The notes under the pieces were generated by a model, which ran no database searches, was not told where the DNA came from, and worked only from the letters and a program-made list of their open reading frames with translations. A stretch of DNA of 64,000 bases from Umezawaea sp036375055 (lineage in GTDB: Bacteria; Actinomycetota; Actinomycetes; Mycobacteriales; Pseudonocardiaceae), in NCBI RefSeq assembly GCF_036375055.1, contig NZ_DASUSQ010000038.1, forward strand, positions 62,001 through 126,000, written 5' to 3'. Positions 25,985 to 34,127 of the stretch are shown here, piece by piece. The translations under genes and the position numbers were made by a program. Every line of letters begins with the position of its first letter. Positions within the stretch are counted from its first letter, which is position 1.

Positions 25985-26833
25985 CCCGCCAGCGTGCAAC
26001 AGCATCCCCAGTAGTGGGAACAAATCGGCAGGTCGGTACCCGATCAGCGGTCCGCCTCCAGCCTCGCTACCACCGAACGGCGGAGGAAACGATCAACGTC
26101 TTCGATGGGAGGGCGGAGAAGGGACGGCGCTGTCGGGTGGTGGGTCGAGCAGCACTGCCGGGTAGCGGGTCGGGTGGCAGGTGGCGAGTCGGGTGGCGGG
26201 TTGCGCTGTTGTCGGGTGGTGGGTCGGGTGATGGGTTGCGCTGTCGGGTGATGGGTGGCGCTGTCGGGTGGTGGGTCGGGTGGCGTTGTCGAGGAGAAGG
26301 GTGGAGGAGGTCACAAGCCAGGGCTGTGGCCGGACGGAGCCGGGTCGGAAGGAGTCGGGCAGGGCTGTGCCGGGCTGTGCTGTGCCGGCGCGGGGCTGTG
26401 TCGGGGCAGGGCGGGGCGGCACAGCCGGGCGAAGACAGGCCAGCGCAAAGCGGACTGACTGGCAGGGGAGGGAAGCGGCCGGGTGGGCAGGCAGGACAAA
26501 GCGGGCGGCTGGGCACGGCAGGGCAAAGCGGGCCAGCTGGCAGCGCAGGGCAAGGCAAGGCAAAGCGGGCGACTGGGAAAGGCAGGGCGAAGCGGGCCGG
26601 CTGGCAGGGCAAGGCGAAGCGGCCAGCTGGGAAAGGCAGGGCGAAGCGGGCCGGCTGGCTGGGCAGCACTCTGTTGGATTGGGATTCGGCTGGGTTGGGT
26701 TCAGTCGGGGCGGAGTTCGGTTGGGTGATGAGGGCGGGATTGGTGGAATGAGATTGTGTGGGACCACGCAAGCTGACAACTGATTTCGTGGGTGAGTGTG
26801 CCGTCTGGGGCAACGGGAATTACCGGAACCCCG
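25985..26833. other. Repeat-rich non-coding tract between crp-like gene and dinB
   Basis: About 850 nt contain no convincing gene. From 26130 to 26290 the motif GTCGGGTGGTGGGTCGGGTG and variants recur irregularly. From 26470 to 26680 GGCAAAGCGGGC-like units recur. Frames stay open on both strands because of composition, giving Gly/Arg/Ala-rich or Pro/Ala-rich nonsense proteins. The strand bias (purine-rich on plus) resembles the tract at 22.4-22.7 kb. Confidence 0.6.
26573..26659. repeat. 54-bp-period tandem repeat
   Basis: A 33-nt segment starting CTGGGAAAGGCAGGGCGAAG at 26573-26605 recurs exactly at 26627-26659. Partial copies lie upstream (26515-26570). The period of 54 bp is a multiple of three, but all three frames are open, so no coding sense is implied. 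Confidence 0.75.
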
Positions 26834-28111
26834 TCACTCGTCCGGCTTGGGCTTCGTCACCCCCGACCGTCGAGGCTGCGCGCCCAGCAGTGAAGCAGGC
26901 CCGACCGCGCCCAACCCGAACTTCGAACGAGCCTGGTCAGCAGCCTGTTCAGCTTCCCGCCACCCGCGCTCGGGAGCATCGAACATCAACTGCTCCCCGC
27001 TGTCCCCCTCCACCAACTGCTCCAACCGCACACCGATCAACCGCACCGCCCCGTCGGGCACGTGATCATCCAGCAGCGCGGAACTGGTCGCGTAGACCTC
27101 GTGCGTCAAATCAGTGGCCACCGGCAGCGTGCGCGACCGGGTAATCGTGGAGAAGTCCGAGAAACGCACCTTGATGGACACGGTCCGACTGCGCAAACCC
27201 TTGGCCCGCAATTGGCCGGCCGACCGTTCCGCCAATCGGAGAAGCTCACGCTTGAGCAACGCGCGGTCGAAGTGGTCGACCTCGAACGTCTCCTCCGCCC
27301 CGATCGACTTCTCCTTCGACTCGGGCACGACCGCTCGGTCGTCGTGCCCCTGCGCGAGAGCGTGGAGGTGTTCGGCGAGCGCGACGCCGAGCAGCTTCCG
27401 CAGCCTCGGCAGCGGAGTGGCGGCGATGGCGCCGACGGACTCCAGGCCGACGCGGTCCAGCTGTTCGGCCGTCTTCTTGCCGACGCCCCACAGCGCGGAC
27501 ACCGGCAGCGGGTGCAGGAAGTCGAGCACGGAAGCCTTGGGCACGACCATGAAGCCGTCCGGCTTGCACATGCCGGACGCCAGCTTGGCCAGGAACTTGG
27601 TGGGCGCCACCCCCACCGAGCACGTGATGCCGTACGCCTCCTGCACCTGCGCCCTGATCAACGCGGCGATGGCACCGGACGTGGCGTTCATCCGCCGCAG
27701 GGCCCCGCTGACGTCGATGAACGCCTCGTCCAGGCTCAACGGCTCCACCAGCGGCGAGATGTCGCGGAAGATCGCCATCACCCCCCGCGAGGTCTCCTGG
27801 TAGAGCCCGAAGCTCGGCGGGAGGAACACGGCGTGCGGCGCCAGGCGCCTGGCGTGGGCCGTCGGCATGGCCGACCGGACGCCGAACTCGCGGGCGATGT
27901 AGTTCGCCGACGACACGACGCCGCGGTTGCCGACCCCGCCGACGATCACGGGCTTGTGGCGCAGCTCGGGACGCTCGCGGATCTCCACGGCGGCGTAGAA
28001 CGCGTCCATGTCGACGTGCAGCATCGGACAGCCGGTGTCGTCCGGCCACCGGCCGTCGCGCGCGATGAAGCGGTCGACCAAGCCGCGCGGCAGGTTCGCG
28101 CTCCGCCCCAC
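26834..28111 (-). CDS. dinB: DNA polymerase IV (Y-family)
   Basis: Pol IV performs translesion synthesis. The 425-residue protein has the catalytic motifs LHVDMDAFYAAVE (Asp34) and PLSLDEAFIDVSG (Asp128, Glu129), the helix-hairpin-helix thumb (VSALWGVGKKTAEQLDRVGL) and a little-finger domain. Near the C-terminus GEQLMFD resembles a beta-clamp-binding motif. GTG 28111 (VGRSANLPRGL) is taken because this N-terminus is conserved in actinomycetes and follows a GGGGGG. An upstream GTG at 28147, 1 nt after the amidohydrolase stop, would add 12 residues. Unlinked to imuA or dnaE2 here. Confidence 0.94.
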   Translation of the reverse strand: MGRSANLPRGLVDRFIARDGRWPDDTGCPMLHVDMDAFYAAVEIRERPELRHKPVIVGGVGNRGVVSSANYIAREFGVRSAMPTAHARRLAPHAVFLPPSFGLYQETSRGVMAIFRDISPLVEPLSLDEAFIDVSGALRRMNATSGAIAALIRAQVQEAYGITCSVGVAPTKFLAKLASGMCKPDGFMVVPKASVLDFLHPLPVSALWGVGKKTAEQLDRVGLESVGAIAATPLPRLRKLLGVALAEHLHALAQGHDDRAVVPESKEKSIGAEETFEVDHFDRALLKRELLRLAERSAGQLRAKGLRSRTVSIKVRFSDFSTITRSRTLPVATDLTHEVYATSSALLDDHVPDGAVRLIGVRLEQLVEGDSGEQLMFDAPERGWREAEQAADQARSKFGLGAVGPASLLGAQPRRSGVTKPKPDE

Positions 28112-28148
28112 AGCCAACCCCCCGTTGTTCGAACGCCCGTTCGACACT

Positions 28149-29252
28149 CTAGTCCAAGCGGTAGGCCCGGTGCGCGTTCTCGTACCCGATCAGGTGGGCG
28201 ATCCGCACCGCGTCAGCCTCCAGCAGGTCTCCGGACGCCATCGCGGCGGCCAGGAAGTCCGACAGCGCGCGCCGGAACAGCAGCGCGCCGAGGTGGTACA
28301 GCTCGGCGAGGCCGTAGGCGTCGGTGGAGAACAGGAACTTCCCGAACGGCACGACCTCCAGCGCCTCGGCCAGCAGCCTGCTCGCCTGGTGGCCGACGTT
28401 GTGCGTGGCGAGACCGAGGTCGACGAAGACGTGCGGGAACACCTGCGCGAGGTAGCCGGCGTTGCGGTGGAACGGGTAGTTGTGCAGCAGCACCACGGGA
28501 ACGCCGAGCCCCGCGGTGGCGCGCAGGAGGTCGGTCAGCAGCAGCGGGTCGCAGCGGTGCAGGTCGGCGTCCGAGTCGCCGTAGCCCACGTGGAACTGGA
28601 CGGGCAGCCGCCGGTCGAGCGCCTCCCACACCAGGAAGCGGGACAGCACCTCGTCGGCGCACCGGCCGCCGCGGGCGAGCCACCGGCCCGCCGCGTCGGC
28701 CACCTCGCGGGCGGTGGGCCGCTCGGGTCGCAGGGCCAGGCCGACGCGGTAGGCGGCGATGGACTTCGCGCCCACGGCGGTGGTGGCGTCGAGCCGGGCC
28801 CGCACGGCGTCGGCGAACCCGGTGGCCGTGCTCCCCGCCGAGACGACCTCCTCGGCCAGCCGCTCCAGCCGGACGACCTCGAACGACGACGCGCCGGTGA
28901 CGGCCGCCAGCTCGCGGTGGTCCAGCAGCGGCTCCGGCGACAGGCCGCCGTCGACCAGGTAGGTCCCGACGTCGGCGGCCGTCAGGAACGCCCTGGTGAC
29001 CTCCGCCGCGCCGAGCGACCTCCGCCGGGCCACGTACTCGTCGGCGGGGGCGTGCGGCTCCAGGTCCAGGACCGGCGCGCACCAGCGGCGCACCGCCAGC
29101 CCGATCGAGGAGTCGAACAGGCTGGTGCCCAGCGGGCTCACCCGGTCGGCCTCGGTCAGCAGCTCCTCGAAGCCCGCGCGGTCCACGTCCGCGCGCAGCA
29201 CGCCGTGGCAGTGGTGGTCGACCAGCCTGAGGTCCGCTACGAACGGCAGCAT
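28149..29252 (-). CDS. Amidohydrolase (FluG N-domain / uronate isomerase-like)
   Basis: The 367-residue TIM-barrel protein opens VADLRLVDHHCHGVL, the HxH metal site of the amidohydrolase superfamily, has VQFHVGYGDSDADLHRCDP (third metal histidine), VVLLHNYPFHRNAGYLAQVF and the terminal FSTDAYG aspartate. This set matches the amidohydrolase_2 group related to the N-terminal half of fungal FluG. The substrate is unknown; a gamma-glutamyl or amide compound is plausible given the divergent glutamine synthetase-like neighbour. ATG 29252 has GGGAGG directly against it, so leaderless translation is possible. Confidence 0.88.
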   Translation of the reverse strand: MLPFVADLRLVDHHCHGVLRADVDRAGFEELLTEADRVSPLGTSLFDSSIGLAVRRWCAPVLDLEPHAPADEYVARRRSLGAAEVTRAFLTAADVGTYLVDGGLSPEPLLDHRELAAVTGASSFEVVRLERLAEEVVSAGSTATGFADAVRARLDATTAVGAKSIAAYRVGLALRPERPTAREVADAAGRWLARGGRCADEVLSRFLVWEALDRRLPVQFHVGYGDSDADLHRCDPLLLTDLLRATAGLGVPVVLLHNYPFHRNAGYLAQVFPHVFVDLGLATHNVGHQASRLLAEALEVVPFGKFLFSTDAYGLAELYHLGALLFRRALSDFLAAAMASGDLLEADAVRIAHLIGYENAHRAYRLD

Positions 29253-29269
29253 CCTCCCGTTGTAGCAGC

Positions 29270-30553
29270 ATGGAGGGCATGGACACCGCGCACCTCGAAG
29301 AACTGGGCGTCGTAGCCGTGGCGCTGACCTGGGTCGACAACAGCGGCGTCACCAGGGTCAAGTCGGTCCCGCTGAGGGAACTGGGCGGGGCGGTCGGCGC
29401 TTCGCCGGTGTTCGACGTCTTCCTGCTCCAGGACACGATCATCGAGGGCCGGTTCGTCGGCGGCCCGGTGGGTGACCTGCGGCTGCACCCCGACCTGGGC
29501 CGGTTGACCGCGCTCGCCGCGCAGCCGGGCTGGGCGTGGGCGCCCGCCGACCGCCACCACCAGGACGGGAGGCCCTACGCGCTCGACCAGCGCCTGGCGG
29601 CGAGGGCGGCGGTCGAGCGGCTGGCCGACGCCGGGTTCGCCGCGAAGGCGGGCTTCGAGGTCGAGTGGGCCGTGGGGAAGGGCGGCACGGACGACTTCGT
29701 GCCCGCGACGTCCGGCCCCGCCTACGGCCACGCCCGCCAGGTCGAGCTGTCCGACTACTGCGCCGAGCTGCTCCGGGCGCTGCTCGCGCAGGACGTGCGG
29801 GTCGTGCAGTTCCACCCCGAGTACGCGGCGGGCCAGTTCGAGGTGTCCACGGCGCCGTCGGACCCGGTCGCGGCGGCCGACACGGCGGTGCTCGTGCGCG
29901 AGACGATCCGGGCCGTGACGCTGCGGCACGGGATGCGGGCGTCGTTCTCGCCGAAGGTGGCCGTGAACGGGGTCGGCAACGGCGGCCACCTGCACCTGAG
30001 CCTGTGGCGCGACGGCCGGAACCTGTTCACCGGCGGGGTGGGCCGGTTCGGCCTGTCCCCCGAGGCGGAGCGGTTCACCGCGGGCGTCCTGGAGCACCTG
30101 CCCGCGCTCACGGCCATCGGGTCGCCGTCCGTCGCGAGCTACCTGCGGCTCGTCCCCTCGCACTGGGCCGCGCCGTTCGCCGCGTGGGGCCTGGAGAACC
30201 GCGAGACGGCGTTGCGGCTGGTCGCGGGAGGGAACGCCAACCTGGAGGTCAAGTCGTTCGACCTGTCGGCGAACCCGTACCTGGTGATCGCCGCGACGCT
30301 GTCCGCCGGGCTGGCGGGCGGCGGGGAGCTGCCCGACCCGCTCGACGTCGACCCGGCCGGGCTGGACGGCGTGCCGAGGCTGCCGTCGTCGCTGGAGGAG
30401 GCCGCGGACGCGCTGGAGGCCGACGGGGTGCTCGCCGGGGCGCTGGGGCGGGAACTGGTGGCGACGGTCGTGGACGTGCGGCGCGGCGAGGTCGCACTGT
30501 TCGCGGACTCGACGCCGGAGGAGGTGGTGGCCGTCACCCGCTGGCAGCACTGA
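29270..30553 (+). CDS. Glutamine synthetase-like ligase (FluG C-domain / gamma-glutamylamide type)
   Basis: The 427-residue protein is a class of GS-like enzymes that ligate glutamate to amines rather than ammonia. Recognisable GS positions are GFEVEW (metal glutamate), VQFHPEYAAGQFEVS, GNGGHLHLSLW, LRLVPSHWAAP, NRETALR and EVKSFDLSANPYL. It lacks the adenylylation loop of housekeeping GlnA. A second ATG at 29279 is possible. It is divergent from the amidohydrolase by only 17 bp and overlaps the convergent methyltransferase gene by 20 bp at its end. Confidence 0.87.
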   Translation: MEGMDTAHLEELGVVAVALTWVDNSGVTRVKSVPLRELGGAVGASPVFDVFLLQDTIIEGRFVGGPVGDLRLHPDLGRLTALAAQPGWAWAPADRHHQDGRPYALDQRLAARAAVERLADAGFAAKAGFEVEWAVGKGGTDDFVPATSGPAYGHARQVELSDYCAELLRALLAQDVRVVQFHPEYAAGQFEVSTAPSDPVAAADTAVLVRETIRAVTLRHGMRASFSPKVAVNGVGNGGHLHLSLWRDGRNLFTGGVGRFGLSPEAERFTAGVLEHLPALTAIGSPSVASYLRLVPSHWAAPFAAWGLENRETALRLVAGGNANLEVKSFDLSANPYLVIAATLSAGLAGGGELPDPLDVDPAGLDGVPRLPSSLEEAADALEADGVLAGALGRELVATVVDVRRGEVALFADSTPEEVVAVTRWQH

Positions 30554-31265
30554 GCACGGGCTGGAAGAAGTCCGTGTCCGGCCAGCGCACGTCGGTGAAG
30601 CCCGCCTCGACCAGCAGCCTGCCGAGTTCCGCGCGGGTGATCGCCCAGCAGGTCGCCCGCCGTACCGCGGTGGTCCACCCGTCGCCGCGCGGTTCGACCT
30701 GGAAGAGCTCCAGGTCGTAGTGGGTGCCCTCCGCGTTCCAGGTCCACAGCTGGAACGTGACGGTTCCGTCCGCGTTGCGCCGCGGTGGCGTGGCCTGCGG
30801 CCGGTCGCGGCGGAGGGTGTCGTAGTCGCGGGTGGACAGCACCAGCCCGCCGCCGGGCCGGAGCACCCGCCGCATCTCCCGTGCCGCCGCCGCGACGTCG
30901 GCCGGGGTCAGCAGGTGCGGCACGGCGTTGTCGGCCGCCAGCACGACGTCGAAGCTCCCGGAGGCGAACGGGAGCGCCCGCATGTCCGCCGCGACGACCG
31001 GCAGCGCGAGCGACCGCGACGCGGCTTCCCGCGCGGCGCGCGCCACCGCGGCCGGGCTGAGGTCCGAGCCGGTCACGGGGTAGCCGAGCGCGGCGAGGCC
31101 AAGCGCTTGCGTGCCGATGCCGCAGGCGCAGTCCAGCACCCGTGAGCCCGGCGCGAGCAGCGGGGCGAGCGCCGCGGCCTGCCGTGCGACGCTCGCGTCC
31201 CAGTCGCCGAAGACCAGGTGGTAGGTGGCGGCCAGGTCGTCGTAGAACCGGCGGGGATCCCCCAT
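30534..31265 (-). CDS. Class I SAM-dependent methyltransferase
   Basis: The 243-residue protein has motif I VLDCACGIGTQALGLAALGY (about 44-63), the acidic loop GSDLSPAAVARA, motif DVVLAADNAVPHLL and VLRPGGGLVLSTRDYD. This is a complete Methyltransf_25/11 domain. The target is unknown. It starts 10 nt after the SigD-like sigma gene, so it is probably in that operon. Its last 20 nt overlap the convergent GS-like gene, so the two transcripts would be antisense at their ends. Confidence 0.88.
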   Translation of the reverse strand: MGDPRRFYDDLAATYHLVFGDWDASVARQAAALAPLLAPGSRVLDCACGIGTQALGLAALGYPVTGSDLSPAAVARAAREAASRSLALPVVAADMRALPFASGSFDVVLAADNAVPHLLTPADVAAAAREMRRVLRPGGGLVLSTRDYDTLRRDRPQATPPRRNADGTVTFQLWTWNAEGTHYDLELFQVEPRGDGWTTAVRRATCWAITRAELGRLLVEAGFTDVRWPDTDFFQPVLSAASG

Positions 31266-31275
31266 GCCTCCCGTC

Positions 31276-31953
31276 CTACCGCATCTGGTCGGGGGTGACC
31301 GTCCTGCGCAGCTTGGTCAGCGCCCGGTGCTGCGCCACCCGGACGGCGCCGGGGGTCGACCCGAGGGCGGTGGCGGTCTCCTCGGCGGACAGGCCGACGA
31401 CGATCCGCAGCAGCAGGATCTCCCGCTGCTTCTCCGGCAGGACCTTGAGCAGCTCCACCATCTCGCGCGACAGCTCCCCGCGCAGGGCCTGCTGCTCGGG
31501 ACCGGCGTCGGTCTCGGGGAGGTCCGGCACGTCCGCGACGGGCTCGGAGCGGTTGCGCGAGGACGCCCGGTGCGCGTCCGCCACCTTGTGCGCCGCGATC
31601 CCGTAGACGAACGCGAGGAACGGACGCCCCTGGTCGCGGTAGGACGGCAGGGATTTGAGGACCGCGAGGCACACCTCCTGGGCCGCGTCGTCCGCCGAGG
31701 CGAACGAGCGCTCCTGGGGGCCGATGCGGGCGCGGCAGTAGCGGACCGCCAGCGGTCGGATCACCCTCAGGAGGGCGTCCACCGCCTTCCGGTCGCCCCT
31801 CATCGCGGCGACGACGTCCGCGGCGACGTCGTCCGTTCCGGGTTCCGGTTCGCGCTCGCCCCCCTTCTCCGGGGTGCGCGCCACCGATCCGATGCGGAGG
31901 TCGTTGCGGGATGGACGATCAGCCCCAATAACAGCGTTGCCAATACCCGCCAT
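31276..31953 (-). CDS. ShbA/SigD-like RNA polymerase sigma factor, copy 1
   Basis: The 225-residue protein has sigma region 2 (VRYCRARIGPQERSFASADD, AAQEVCLAVLKSLPSYRDQG, FLAFVYGIAAHKVADAHR) and region 4 (VLPEKQREILLLRIVVGLSA, then EETATALGSTPGAVRVAQHR). It matches the ShbA/SigD group. It is close to copy 2 at 32495, gapless over region 2 to 4 with roughly three quarters identity by eye. Its ATG at 31953 overlaps the stop of an 87-codon remnant (TGATG), and its ribosome site AAAGGGGG lies inside that remnant. The methyltransferase follows. Confidence 0.9.
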   Translation of the reverse strand: MAGIGNAVIGADRPSRNDLRIGSVARTPEKGGEREPEPGTDDVAADVVAAMRGDRKAVDALLRVIRPLAVRYCRARIGPQERSFASADDAAQEVCLAVLKSLPSYRDQGRPFLAFVYGIAAHKVADAHRASSRNRSEPVADVPDLPETDAGPEQQALRGELSREMVELLKVLPEKQREILLLRIVVGLSAEETATALGSTPGAVRVAQHRALTKLRRTVTPDQMR

Positions 31954-32216
31954 CACAGGCCCCCTTTGCAATTCATGTGCGCACGAGCGGTCGTACGAGC
32001 CCTGGAAATGCGCACGGTCCCAGCGTGCGTGCTGCTCAACGCGGTTTCGCCGCATTTCAGCGGCCCAACACGGCCGAAGTCCGGGAAACCCACGCGCACT
32101 GCATCAGTCACCAATTCATTCCCCACGAACCGGCCGATCTGCGAGCCGGGCAACGCACCCCCAGGTAGCGCCGTCCCCAGCCTCGACTCCTGGGACCACT
32201 CCAGGAGATCACCCAT
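31953..32216 (-). pseudogene. 87-codon remnant of the sigma-like leader gene
   Basis: This open frame starts MGDLLEWSQ and ends TVRISRARTTARAHMNCKGGL. The intact gene at 33277-34032 starts MGFVEG and ends TVEVRISRARAVARRYLSRE plus GGL. Start codon position, 84-bp upstream block and the terminal GGGGGCCTGTGATGG stop-RBS-start junction are shared, but the middle 160 codons are gone or unrecognisable. It is best read as a decayed duplicate of the full gene. It could still be translated as a leader that couples into sigma copy 1. Confidence 0.65.
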
Positions 32217-32294
32217 CGGCCCATCCCTACGTCGACGACATTTCCACGTTCACCTATGGACATGTCCCCAAACAAGACGACACTCACGAGATTT
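32211..32294 (-). repeat. Copy B of duplicated promoter block
   Basis: This 84-bp block aligns without gaps to 34027-34110. By hand count 53 of 84 positions agree, including AAATCT-GTGAG at the upstream end, GTGAA in the middle and CGACGTAGGGAT-GG--GATGGG at the start codon. Both end at the start codon of the leader gene. The conserved parts probably mark the promoter and untranslated region. A weak CCGCA/TGCGG hairpin lies at 32425-32438 after sigma copy 2. Confidence 0.65.
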
Positions 32295-32494
32295 TCTTAA
32301 GCAAATTGAATCCATAGGGAATATGAATGCGGCCATTGCGACTCTACCCGGTATCGAAAGACTGCGATTCACCAGGAACGACTTGCCGTCGTTAATCGCA
32401 CACAATTAATGACGCGGTTATTATCCGCAATTCTGCGGAGGAGGAACGCGAACTGATCGGACGCGACCGGGGAACGACCTGGTCGCGGGGTCGA

Positions 32495-33277
32495 TCAGAC
32501 GCGGTCCCGCACGTCCGCCGGGTCGATCACCTTGCGCAGGCGGGTCAGGGCGCGGTGCTGGGCGACGCGCACGGCGCCGGGCGTGGACCCGACGGCGTCG
32601 GCGGTCTCCTCGGCGGACAGGCCGACGACGATCCGCAGCAGCAGGATCTCCCGCTGCTTCTCCGGCAGGACCTTGAGCAGCGCCGCCATCTCGCGCGACA
32701 ACTCCCCGCGCACGGCCCGCTGCTCCGGACCGGGCTCGGCCTCGGGACCGTCCGGCACGTCCGGAACCGGTTCGGAGCGGTTGCGGGCCGACGCGCGGTG
32801 CGAGTCCGCCACCTTGTGCGCCGCGATGCCGTAAACGAATGCGAGGAACGGGCGCCCCTGGTCCCGGTAGGACGGCAGCGCCGTCAGCACACCGAGGCAC
32901 ACCTCCTGGGCGACGTCGTCCGCCGAGGCGAACGAGCGCTCCTGGCGGCCGATGCGGGCGCGGCAGTAGCGGACCACCAGCGGGCGGATCGAGCCGAGCA
33001 GGCGCTCCACCGCCGCGCGGTCGCCACCGATGGCCAGCGCGACCTCGACGGCCAGGTCGTCGGGACGCGCGGACAGCACGGCGATCGAGGGCTCCACCGG
33101 GGTGACGGCCTTGCCGGTGGCCGCGCGGGCGACCAGCTCGTCCAGCTTGGTGCCCTGTGCGCGCTTCACGAGGCTCGCGGCGCCCACCTCGCCCAGCGAG
33201 GACCCGCCGAGGGTCTCCTCGGAGTCGACGATCCTGCGGTGCCGCTCAGCGCTGACGTCGATCGGCGACGAAGCCAT
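32495..33277 (-). CDS. ShbA/SigD-like RNA polymerase sigma factor, copy 2
   Basis: The 260-residue paralogue of copy 1 has the same region 2 (VRYCRARIGRQERSFASADD, VAQEVCLGVLTALPSYRDQG) and region 4 (VLPEKQREILLLRIVVGLSA) and differs mainly in a longer N-terminus (1-75). ATG 33277 overlaps the stop of the sigma-like gene (TGATG) with ribosome site GGGGGCC inside it, so the two are translationally coupled. A GTG one codon earlier is less likely. It is followed by 278 nt containing the next cassette promoter. Confidence 0.9.
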   Translation of the reverse strand: MASSPIDVSAERHRRIVDSEETLGGSSLGEVGAASLVKRAQGTKLDELVARAATGKAVTPVEPSIAVLSARPDDLAVEVALAIGGDRAAVERLLGSIRPLVVRYCRARIGRQERSFASADDVAQEVCLGVLTALPSYRDQGRPFLAFVYGIAAHKVADSHRASARNRSEPVPDVPDGPEAEPGPEQRAVRGELSREMAALLKVLPEKQREILLLRIVVGLSAEETADAVGSTPGAVRVAQHRALTRLRKVIDPADVRDRV

Positions 33278-34032
33278 CACAGGCCCCCTTCACGGCTGAG
33301 GTACCGGCGGGCCACCGCGCGCGCCCGCGAGATGCGGACCTCCACGGTGTGGGGCTTGAGCCGCATCAACTCTCCGATCTCAGCGGGGCTGTACCCGCCG
33401 CGCACGAGTGCCAGCAGCGCGCCGTCACCGTGCCCGATGTGCTTGAACAGCGAATCCAGCACCGCCTGCGTGACCACCGTGTCCTCGGCCGACCGGTCGG
33501 CCTGGAGCTGGTCCACGGTCGACCACGCGTCCAGCAGCTCCACGTCCACCCAGTCCCGCCTGCCCCGCTGCCACCTGCGGTAGGTGTTCGGGAAGGTCAG
33601 GACGCAGGCGTTGGAGTAGTACTGCTTGAGCGACAGGCCGTCGTACGGCGACCACCTGCCGCCGATCAGCCCGCGGTCGCGGAACATCTCGAACCCGTCC
33701 CACACGACCTCGCTGGACAGGTCCTCGACGTCGTGCGGCGGCACGTTCTGCCGCAGGACGCCGCGCCCCTGCCTGCTGGAGCTCGCGAAGATCCCCCCGG
33801 AGCGCACCAGGCCCTTGACGTACTCCAGGCCGTAGCCGAGGAGCTGGTTCAGGACCATCTTGGACACCCCGTCGGCGAGTCCGCGTTCGCGGAAGTGCTG
33901 GTGCAGCAGCATGTCGACCCGGACGCGGTGCGCTTCGTCCACGCCCGACCTGAAGTAGCGGTCGACGTCGTGGTTGGAGAGTTCCTCTAAGACCGGGTCG
34001 GCCGGCTCCCGAGGGCCCTCGACAAAACCCAT
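33277..34032 (-). CDS. Sigma-70-like regulator with C-terminal region 4 HTH
   Basis: The 251-residue protein has a C-terminal helix-turn-helix like sigma region 4 (about 200-245: DGALLALVRGGYSPAEIGEL, then KPHTVEVRISRARAVARRYL). It has an upstream part with sigma-2-like features (VEDLSSEVVWDGFEMFRDRG, SLKQYYSNACVLTFPNTYRR). It resembles atypical sigma factors of actinomycetes that precede ShbA-like genes; I do not know a named orthologue. It leads the cassette, with its stop overlapping sigma copy 2. ATG 34032 lies at the end of the duplicated promoter block. Confidence 0.75.
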   Translation of the reverse strand: MGFVEGPREPADPVLEELSNHDVDRYFRSGVDEAHRVRVDMLLHQHFRERGLADGVSKMVLNQLLGYGLEYVKGLVRSGGIFASSSRQGRGVLRQNVPPHDVEDLSSEVVWDGFEMFRDRGLIGGRWSPYDGLSLKQYYSNACVLTFPNTYRRWQRGRRDWVDVELLDAWSTVDQLQADRSAEDTVVTQAVLDSLFKHIGHGDGALLALVRGGYSPAEIGELMRLKPHTVEVRISRARAVARRYLSREGGL

Positions 34033-34110
34033 CCACCGATCCCTACGTCGACACGTCCGCGGCCTTCACTGGTCCTAATGTCGCTGACCAACGCTTTCCT
34101 CACAAGATTT
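34027..34110 (-). repeat. Copy A of duplicated promoter block
   Basis: This is the partner of 32211-32294, equal in length with no gaps. The AT-rich part AATTTTCCTTCGTAAATCTT sits 70-90 nt before the ATG, a likely promoter region, but no textbook -35/-10 pair is clear. If the sigma factors control themselves, the shared words here would be the recognition elements. Confidence 0.65.
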
Positions 34111-34127
34111 ACGAAGGAAAATTTCAC

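Noticed and set aside
26014..26751. 245-codon Gly/Arg-rich frame in the repeat tract
   Set aside because: All frames on both strands are open because of composition; no ribosome site or family signature.
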